Of a stretch of 64,000 nt of DNA, positions 56,568-64,000 are shown piece by piece. How positions within the stretch are numbered: the stretch's first letter is position 1; each line of letters begins with the position of its first letter. The position numbers and the translations under genes were made by a program. The stretch is from Cryptococcus deneoformans JEC21 (lineage: Eukaryota > Basidiomycota > Tremellomycetes > Tremellales > Cryptococcaceae): the NCBI RefSeq assembly GCF_000091045.1, contig NC_006694.1, positions 354,501 to 418,500 of the forward strand. Direction: 5' to 3'. The notes below the pieces were generated by a model. It did not search any database and was not told the DNA's origin. It worked only from the letters and a program-made list of their open reading frames with translations.

Positions 56568-58485
56568 TCATGCTGAAGTCAGTTGAAATTCTTGACTCTT
56601 GCTTTTCAATGGCTGGCCGTACCTCATTCCCTCTTCTTGCATGTCCTGGACCAGCTCGAGCATTCCAGAATCAGGCGCAGCGCACATTCGTGGGGATTTG
56701 TGAGATCTAAGGCTTTCCAATGTTCTTTGCCTAGTCAGTCGACATTGATCTGTGATTTTCTTCGGTTGCTTCAAGGACTCTTTTGAAGCCGCTGCCGGAC
56801 TACATATATCAGTAGTTAAGAGTTCTCGCAGCCATTTATCCAAGTCTTCGTACACCTGTGAGGCCTCTCTCGCCATCCATGGAAAGATCACAAAGTCATG
56901 TACCGCATCTGGGCTCGCGAACAGTCTGTCTGGAACAAGGACTTTGTCGGCAGCTCGACGAGCCAGCTGTATTCGCGAGTATAACGTTTCCGTCGATTTC
57001 GCAAGCCGCTCTGCTCCGCCATAAACAATGTAGGTTGGTGGGAAATTGTTGAATAGACTTGTGGCCGATAAGGTGGAAGACGCGGGTGAAAGATATGGCG
57101 AGGAATATAGAATGGATAGGGGAAGAGCACGAAGAAGCAGTGAGCAAGCAAATGGCCCAAAAGTGTCGTCAATCTATGGACCACACCGTTTTAGCCAAAA
57201 TGGTCCACTTTTTTCAGGAAAAGCAAACTTACAGTGTCCGAGTCTGCGTTGTACTTGTATTCGTCCGCACCCCACGCGTTGGTGAATCCCAAATCGCCCC
57301 ATGGACTCATGAGAACGATGCCCCTAGGCATACTGAGGCCTACATGATCGCCTTCATCCCTCAACCACCGAGTCAACGCCATCGCAAGGTGCCCGCCAGC
57401 TGAATCGCCACCAATAACGATATCCTGCTCTGGTATTCCCTCTATCTTTACGAGATAATGATAAGCGGAGATCGCATCGAGTAGAGGTAATGGCCAAGGT
57501 CCGACTGGTGCTAGCCGATAGTCTACCGACAGGATATGATGGACGGGCGAGTAACTGACAAGAGCTTTGCAGATGGAGGAAGTCAAGTCTGTTTCGGCTG
57601 CTGTGCCGCAAAGATATCCGCCGCCATGGAAATGGAGAATAACCGGGCCGCCATCTTGGCGAGGTTTAGGTTCTGTTGTTGGTATTGTCAGTGTATCAAG
57701 CTTCCTTTTTTTGTGTCCTGATAGAGCTCACTCTCGTCTGGTGCGCCCTTTTCCCCGGTGAACCAAAAAGCCTTGACAGGTTCAAATCCGTATTCTTTAG
57801 ACAGTTCCTTCTCGTCTCGACTATTCCAAGCGCCCCACGCGCCTGTAGCTGCCCTGTTGGCTCTATAGATGAAATGAGGGTCCCAAGACCCTCGTGATTG
57901 GTGCAACAGCTCTAGCATTTCCTTTGGGTGCCCCTGAAGGAGATGTAATGGGGCAGGGGGGACTGTCATTGGGTGGGAGTGCGATAATCGCATCGGATCC
58001 TTCGGATGGGCTGAGTGTTAAACTCTGATTCTTTGGCGACGACGTTTGATAAGAAATCAAAGCACGTACCAAATCCAGATTCAAGTCTCTACCAAGATAA
58101 TCTATTTCGCATCTAGCCACAACGCCGCATAGTCTTCGGCTCCAGCGCACGCGTAAACAACGTTGTAAAGTCCATGACCGCCGGGGACGATTGGAGCGCG
58201 GAAGGTAAAGCAAAGACCAAAGCGGTAGGAGAGTGAGCAAGGTGGTGAGTACGAATATCACAAGGTAGATTCGCCGTAGTACCGGATGACGATATAGCAA
58301 GCTACGTGGTGCATTGGCGAGCTGGTAATGAAATCAGCGTTTTCCGTGAATAATGAAATGACTGTTTTGAAAGAAACCGAGAAAAGAAAAAAACGCACAC
58401 AGAGAGCTTGAACCGCTTCCGGCGTCACCTCGCCCCAGTCCTTCTTCTCGTTTTGAGTTGATTTCTTTGGATTCGTTCGCGCCAT
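56568..58485 (-). CDS. Membrane-anchored alpha/beta-hydrolase (HSL-type esterase)
   Basis: A spliced minus-strand gene. The start MARTNPKKSTQNEKKDWG (58485) is preferred; an in-frame ATG at 58551 would add 22 residues. One N-terminal membrane segment (YLVIFVLTTLLTLLPLWSLLYL) is followed by a catalytic domain with the oxyanion-hole motif HFHGGGYLCG, the nucleophile motif IGGDSAGGHLAM, FPPTYIVYGGAERL, and PDAVHDFVIFPWM with the expected acid and His. This is the hormone-sensitive-lipase-like esterase family (alpha/beta-hydrolase_3). It probably acts at a membrane (ER) on acyl esters, e.g. steryl acetates or neutral lipids; substrate unproven. The C-terminal extension ends ...QLTSA. Confidence 0.85.
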
Positions 58486-58752
58486 GTTTGTGTGAAGAGG
58501 CGAGGGCAGGGCTGTTTGCAGGCAAGACGGAAGACTATTTCTGAAGCGCATGCTGTTTTGTTGTCAATGAAGTCTTCGACAAAGGAGATGATCAGCCGGA
58601 GCAAAACTACGTCTCTGCCCCGCCCGCCTTGACGGGTCCGACCTTTTATACACCGCAGCAATTTTCAGAGTGGTCACACGACCAATAATGTACTAATGGC
58701 AACATGCATTTTAGGTCATGACTGGTATTCAATACAGGGTATACAATTTTTA

Positions 58753-60122
58753 TTCCACGTCCATAGCCATATCCACATCTCCGTCACCACTAACAGCACC
58801 ACCTTCTCCCATTCCAGCCTCACCCGTATTCCAAGCACCTCCTTGCCATGCAGGTACCGTGCCTTCAATATCCATCCCTTCATCATTGTTGCCTGTCGAG
58901 CGGATGTTGTTGCCAAAGTCCTCAGTGTCGTCAATTTCTTCAAACCTCCCCGAGTCGTCGTAATTTCGCGCGTCCTCCCACGTCTTGACTATCGACTCTT
59001 TCCATCGGTCAGCAGGGATGCCTAGTGGTCTGTAAAGAGTAAGACTCTTTTGATTGTTTTCGAGTAGATCTTGCAGAGGACCTCTCAGGTCTTTGTTTCG
59101 ATGGACGTTCATCAAGTGTGTGAGAAGAGATGGGGATATTGTAAAGCCTTGTTCCCCTGGTTGAGAGAGGTATCTGCTTTCGGTTTCAGGAGATGGTGAG
59201 CGGGACGATCTGGAGTCTGAATCGGATAATGATGTAATGACTATACCTACAACATCATGTTAGGAGTCAAGATTGTAAAAGGTATGTGATAAGGTTACGT
59301 ACGGTCCTTCTCTGGTTCATACCACACGGTCTTGCGCCCTCTCAATTTATCCTTTTCCTCTACTGACCCATCTTCCGTATTTTCGTCCATGGTGCTCATA
59401 TCAATATCCATTTCATTCCCCCTCCGTTTCTTGCCCGCATGCTCCATCCCCTCGATATCCTCTTCCCTGGGTCTCCTTGCCCGTAATGGTGGAGGAATAC
59501 CGGTGACGTCCTCAACGCCCAGATCTGGGCCGGTGAACATGGACGAACCATCCGGCTGGACGATTTCATCCGCCTGTTGAGCTGTCCCATCATATCTTTT
59601 TATACGAGGGACATTTCGAGTGAAGGTGGCATCGGAATCGTACGTCTCGTCAGTTGATGTCGTTGGAGAAGGAGAGGACGAAGACGAGCATGGTCGAGGA
59701 TGGTAAGGATCCCATTGGTCTGTATGGGTACGGTGAGAGCGATGTTGGTAACTGGATAAACGGTTGGTATTATCAGGTAACACCTCCACTTTGACGTCGT
59801 CATTCCTGGGATAAACTGAAGGGCCAATGCCCTCATCGTCGTCATCGGCTCGGGGCTGGTCAGGAACCGTTGTAGACTGCGTGGCTGTCGGTGAGATGGA
59901 TAGGCTGGAAAATCCATGTGCCAAGTTGGGGCGTCTACGCTTCTCACGGTGAGGAGTATCTGCGAAAGTCGTAGGAGAAGCAGATTGCTGCCATGGAGAG
60001 AGGGGATCTGAATCTGGGGTGGGAGACGCGGCTCTGCGCTTGCGGGACGGGGTGAAGAAAGGAGCAGAGGGAGAGGAGAGTGGCTGTGGCGGGTGGAAGA
60101 AGACGCCGTGGTTCGCGGCCAT
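58753..60122 (-). CDS. Hypothetical low-complexity protein
   Basis: Starts MAANHGVFFHPPQPLSSPSA at 60122. Exon 1 runs to about 59303 (...WYEPEKDR) and exon 2 from about 59245 (GIVITSLSDSDSRSS) to the stop by 58750, joined across a ~55-base intron. Ser/Pro/Asp-rich, with a possible nuclear-type basic cluster (PSRKRRAAS, EKRRRPN, GKKRRG) and an acidic methionine-rich C-terminus (DVDMAMDVE). A more ordered block lies near SLLTHLMNVHRNKDLRGPLQ. No domain recognised. It shares a 384-bp promoter with the choline kinase gene. Confidence 0.7.
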
Positions 60123-60506
60123 GGTGGGAGTGGGTGGAAGTGTGGGATAGAGGGGATAAGTTATATGTATATGAAAGGGGAGATGGCAATGAGCGGGAAT
60201 TATGCTGAGATCGATGGGAATGCGGAATGGTCTCGAACACTCCACCTCGGAACCACACAAATCCCGCCGGGACGACCAGCGCTTACATCCGACGCGCCTA
60301 AATGGGACGGTCACGTGCCTAATATCGCACGCGACATCCACGTGGGATATTTTGCATGGATTATCGCGATCGCTACCCGTTCGTACGTACACCGCCCAGC
60401 ATCTGTCTTGCTCCGCACCTGCTCGCCCAGCATACCGCGCACAGTCCCCGCCCCCCTCCGCGCCCTCACACGCCCCGCCCTGCGCCGCCTGCACACGCCA
60501 CCCAGC
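60123..60506. promoter_or_regulatory. Divergent promoter, hypothetical / choline kinase
   Basis: 384 bp between the two divergent start codons. It contains CACGTG-like sites (TCACGTGCC near 60311-60319 and CCACGTGGG near 60338-60346) and pyrimidine-rich tracts. It plausibly drives both genes. Confidence 0.5.
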
Positions 60507-62338
60507 ATGGTGGTCACCCCCACCCGTCCCCCCGTCGAGCCATCCGGCCCCCCCCTCTCCCCCTTGGCACTCGCCTCCACTGCCCCCCGAAACAGCTCGG
60601 ACTCATACTTCGCCGCCCAAGCCGGATCAAGGCCGCTGCCCAGGCACAGGAGGACATCAGGAAGCAGCTTCTCAAAGCTGTCCGAGTTCAGCTTGGACCC
60701 TCCGCTTCTCGACAAAACGGATCAGTACGCTGCCTCGCCTGACCAGATCGATGAAAACGGCGTCACAGGCGTCCGGCATGTGGCGCTGAGTGTGGATGCC
60801 AGGTGAGTCTGTTGTATGGATCGTGTCTTCATGCGCCAGCTCAGTACCAAACCCCAGCGAATGGCGGCAGCCAGTTTTCAAGCAAAAAGTCCTAGCCATC
60901 TTACGACGCCTTGTGAGTTCCTTGGAAAACTATACCGTCTAACACATGCGCAGCACGTCCCGAGATGGTCCTCTACACTCTTGACACCCACCAACATCCA
61001 TCTTCAAAAAGTCTCGGGGGCCTTGACAAACGCCGTCTTCTTTGTCTCTTTCAATCCCGCTCCCAACCCAACTTCGCCTTCCGAATCGCCCCTGCTAACC
61101 CCTACCATTCCTCCATCTGATCCATCCCACCCCCCACCGCTCACTCCCGACCAGTACCCCCACACCCTTCTCTTCAGAGTCTATGGCCCTTCCTCTGAGG
61201 CACTCATCTCCCGATCGGAAGAACTACGTATACTCCACGTCCTTAGTACTCAATATGGCATTGGCCCCAGAGTTTTTGGCACTTTTACCAATGGCCGGGT
61301 CGAGGAATTCTTCCCATCACGCGCTTTGACCGCTCAAGAGTTACGCGACCCCAGTATTTCTCGTGGCATTGCCCGGCGGATGCGCGAACTTCACTCGGTG
61401 GACTTGCGTCGCTTGGGATACGAACAAGGTCGCGCTACGGAGCCCGCTTTATGGATATGTCTCAAAGAATGGTCTGAAGCAGCGGAAGATGTCATCACCT
61501 CTTTGACGGCCCTCGGCGGAACATTGGAAGCATGGGTAGAGCGTTTCTCTTTACATCGTATCCGGGAAGAAGTCACAATCTACCGGAACTTTGTAGAATC
61601 GCAAAGTGGAAAGGGCAGTGGCGTTGTGTTTGCTCGTGAGTTTTTTTATCCGTCCGTTTCAAATGAGGCTTATCGCTACGCAGACAACGACACGCAGTAT
61701 GGAAATCTGTTACGCCTCGATGTTGAGCTTCCGCCCAACACTCCCGAACATTGCCGTGTGAGTATACCACAAGTCACCGCCAATGAGCTTGCTAACGCAC
61801 ATAAAATAAAAAAAGTATATTGTGATTGACTTTGAATATGCTTCTCCCAACCCCCGTGGGTACGATATCGCCAACCATTTCCACGAATGGCGAGCCAATT
61901 ACCACCATCCAACTCATTCTCACTCCCTCATTCCTCATTTCCCCTACCCCACACCTATTCAGCGTGAAGACTTTTATCGATCATACTTGTCCGTCGAAGT
62001 TGACGGAAGAAACGGCGAAGAAGTGGTGGGCAAACGCAAGGATGTTCCAGCAGACAAGGTTGCTGCTCTTGAACGTGAAGTAAGGATTTGGAGCCCGGGG
62101 TGCAGTATAAACTGGGCGTTGTGGGGTTTGGTTCAAGCTGAAGAACAGGTCTGTGCCTTGGCCACGAAGAAGGAAGGGTATGTCCCAGAATTCGATTATC
62201 TCGTACGTGCCTCTTGTATCTCTACACGTGTGAATGAACACTTGTGCTGACCGCCGGTCACGGGGGTAACAGTCGTACGCCGCTGAGCGACTTGAAATGT
62301 TTCGGGACGAAGCCAAGAAGCTTGGAGTTCCGTTATAG
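60507..62338 (+). CDS. Choline/ethanolamine kinase
   Basis: ATP-dependent kinase making phosphocholine or phosphoethanolamine, the first step of the CDP-choline (Kennedy) pathway. Exons run from MVVTPTRPPVEPSGPPL (60507); introns seen at 60803-60844, 61636-61683, 61758-61815 and about 62203-62272; stop TAG at 62336-62338. Motifs: VQ-type substrate segment VSGALTNAVFFVSF, LLFRVYGPSSEALI, the Brenner-type catalytic motif VFAHNDTQYGNLL formed across an intron, and the choline-kinase motif IDFEYASPNPRGYDIANHF. The stretch 60845-61635 reads through in one frame, so a tempting intron at 60913-60953 is not used. A 100-residue Pro/Ser-rich N-terminus precedes the domain. The 3' end is 263 bp from the dynein gene. 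Confidence 0.92.
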
Positions 62339-62601
62339 ATTAACATAGATTAGCCGATTATATTGCTAATTGTACATATGGGATATGCAGTAAATGGTCT
62401 GCATATTGATTTGTTGTCCATTTTTTTATAACAATCATTATCAGCAGTGTAGAAGGCGGGCATGTCCACAACGACGACGACTCTGATGAGCATTGACGCG
62501 TTTCTTAGTTCGTCGGCCTTTTCTCGTTCTCGTCAATCCCCCAAATCATTCTTTTCTCCGGTCGCAACTCTTTTTTCCTTATTCCGTATCCTACGCCGAT
62601 C

Positions 62602-64000
62602 ATGAGCGACAGAAGACGGCAAGAGATTGAAGAAAAAAGAGCAAGGCTTGCAGAGCTCAGAAGAGCTAGGGACGAACGAAAGCAGCTCCTTGCTCAAGCA
62701 GAGAAAGGTTCAGCTGAAGTCAGTCCGTATCTACTCCCCCTTTCTTCGTTATACTAATACACACACACGTCAGCCATTGTCTACGAGCAGAAGAGATGTC
62801 AACGAACTGGTCGATTCACTCTTGGCCCGACCCGCAACACCGCTCACAGGCCCATCTTCAACTCGCCCGTCAACGATCGGTACCCCTGCCAGACCATCTG
62901 GGTCAACTCCTCCTGCTAGTATACCAGGTACGCCAGGTGGCAGGGTGAGTCGGCTGAGCAATGATGGGAGCTTGAGTAGAGTTGCTGGGTCGACAGCCGG
63001 GGGAGCGTCGGTTGGTGTGCCGGGGACTGTTGATCAGTACGTGGAAATGGATAAAAGCAGTTTGTCGGGGGTGAGCTGATAGGGGAAACGTACACAGGGA
63101 GAATATGCCATCGCCCTCGCCATCCCAGGCAGTAGACTTTGTGGATCATCAGGCTGAGCTGTTTGAGCTCCCTTCCAAAGTAAGACTCCTAAAGTTATCT
63201 TCGAGTTACATGGCCCAATGCTTACGAAACGCTTCAGTCCGCTAAAGCGGCGCCTGTCACTTACTCGAAAGCTATCCAAACTATGACCTCCATGTCTACC
63301 TCTACGGACGACGCTGATGTTGACGACGCCCAATCCGAAGGAGAGGATGGTACGGGTCGACGGCGAAGAAGAAAAGGTGAAGCAGACGAGAGTGGAAAAG
63401 AAACCGAGGACGAGATGAGGAAGAGGATATTGGAAGAGTTGGATGAAGAGAGAAAGGCTTTGGAGAAGGAGCTGAGGGAGTTGAGAGAGAAGACGGAAGA
63501 GCTGAAGATCGCTGGTGAGTAATGCATGTGTGACTGCCAAGGACTCGACTAAACGTTGGCTGCAGAGTTATCGGATGAGCAACGACAAGCCATATTTGCA
63601 GCACCAGATTTTACGTCGTTCATTGAGGAGTCTACCCGAATCGTCCAAAGAGCCCTGAGTGATGGGTATGATTACATCAAAGATTACACTATTGGTATCG
63701 ATGGTGCATTGTGAGTGCAGCACGAGTTCACGGCTGTGAATAAGCCTAACCTGGATGCAGTGACGAGTCAGAAGGACAAAAAGTTAAACTGTTCTGTGCC
63801 TTTTCAGATGAGCGATGGACAAATGGAAGATCTGTAACTGACGTCGACTGGTCACCCAAAGTGAGTTTTGCGTCAATCACTCTGTATAAATGCTTATAAT
63901 CGCAGTTCCCCGAGTTGAGCGTCGCATCCTATAATAAAAACCCTTCTGCAGTCAACGATCCAGATGGCATCGTTGCAGTCTGGAACCTTCACCTTCTTGA
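62602..64000 (+). CDS. Cytoplasmic dynein intermediate chain, 5' part
   Basis: Starts [20 protein letters not shown] at 62602 and runs off the window. The N-terminal coiled coil ([18 protein letters not shown]) is the dynactin/p150-binding region. It is followed by a Ser/Pro/Thr-rich linker, [27 protein letters not shown] (the conserved light-chain-binding-like KxTQT region), a strongly charged coiled coil ([20 protein letters not shown]) and the first WD40 blades ([66 protein letters not shown]). About five introns are visible (near 62720-62772, 63083, 63180-63238, 63516-63565, 63712). The subunit bridges the dynein motor to dynactin and cargo. The C-terminal WD repeats lie outside the window. 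Confidence 0.92.

Noticed and set aside
60913..60953. A GT...AG intron in choline kinase
   Set aside because: Splicing would break the frame, while reading through gives a family-consistent sequence up to the kinase core.

Overview
The window looks like nuclear DNA of a basidiomycete yeast of the Cryptococcus/Tremellales type. The evidence is numerous 45-75 base introns with GT...AG ends, closely packed host genes with short intergenic gaps on the right, and Ty3/gypsy, CACTA (Tnp2), MULE and pogo-type transposons. The species call is inference; no rRNA, tRNA or marker gene was seen.

Layout. (1) 1-16288: a nested, rearranged block of at least three related Ty3/gypsy retrotransposons, here called A, B and C, with four LTR types (A-D). 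All coding regions are cut by other LTRs and none reaches a complete integrase. Two solo LTRs (B at 9538-10038, D at 6950-7382) have perfect 5-bp target duplications. (2) 16289-21556: a CACTA-type (CMC/EnSpm) element with a minus-strand tnp2 transposase, a divergent plus-strand accessory gene, and 66-bp tandem repeats; its left side is cut by LTR-A. (3) 21557-26245: a different gypsy element (E), minus strand, with gag and pol in overlapping frames and an LTR whose ends are about 160-bp inverted repeats. (4) 26246-33000: transposon relics, including an RT fragment, an intron-rich CACTA/Plavaka-like transposase, a chromodomain-like gypsy tail, a fused tnp2/accessory fragment and an LTR-E piece. 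(5) 34077-35494: a TfdA/TauD-type dioxygenase gene, the first intact-looking host gene, then a 21-bp tandem repeat and a pogo-type relic. (6) 38393-64000: gene-dense host DNA with a DHA2-type MFS transporter, a complete MULE transposon with 143-bp inverted repeats and a 9-bp target duplication, an aldo-keto reductase, a Vba/Fnx-like MFS transporter, a multi-pass membrane protein, a hypothetical protein, a LisH/WD40 protein, a membrane-anchored esterase, a low-complexity hypothetical protein, choline/ethanolamine kinase and the start of cytoplasmic dynein intermediate chain.

The left ~33 kb has no convincing host gene and is almost all transposon, as expected for a centromere flank or subtelomere. 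The dioxygenase and transporters at its edge would suit a subtelomeric accessory zone, but this was not testable here. Host genes on the right are housekeeping functions (membrane lipid synthesis, dynein motor) with no operon-like logic. Introns were placed by eye from splice signals and reading-frame continuity, so spliced genes are given as overall spans with key boundaries in the text.
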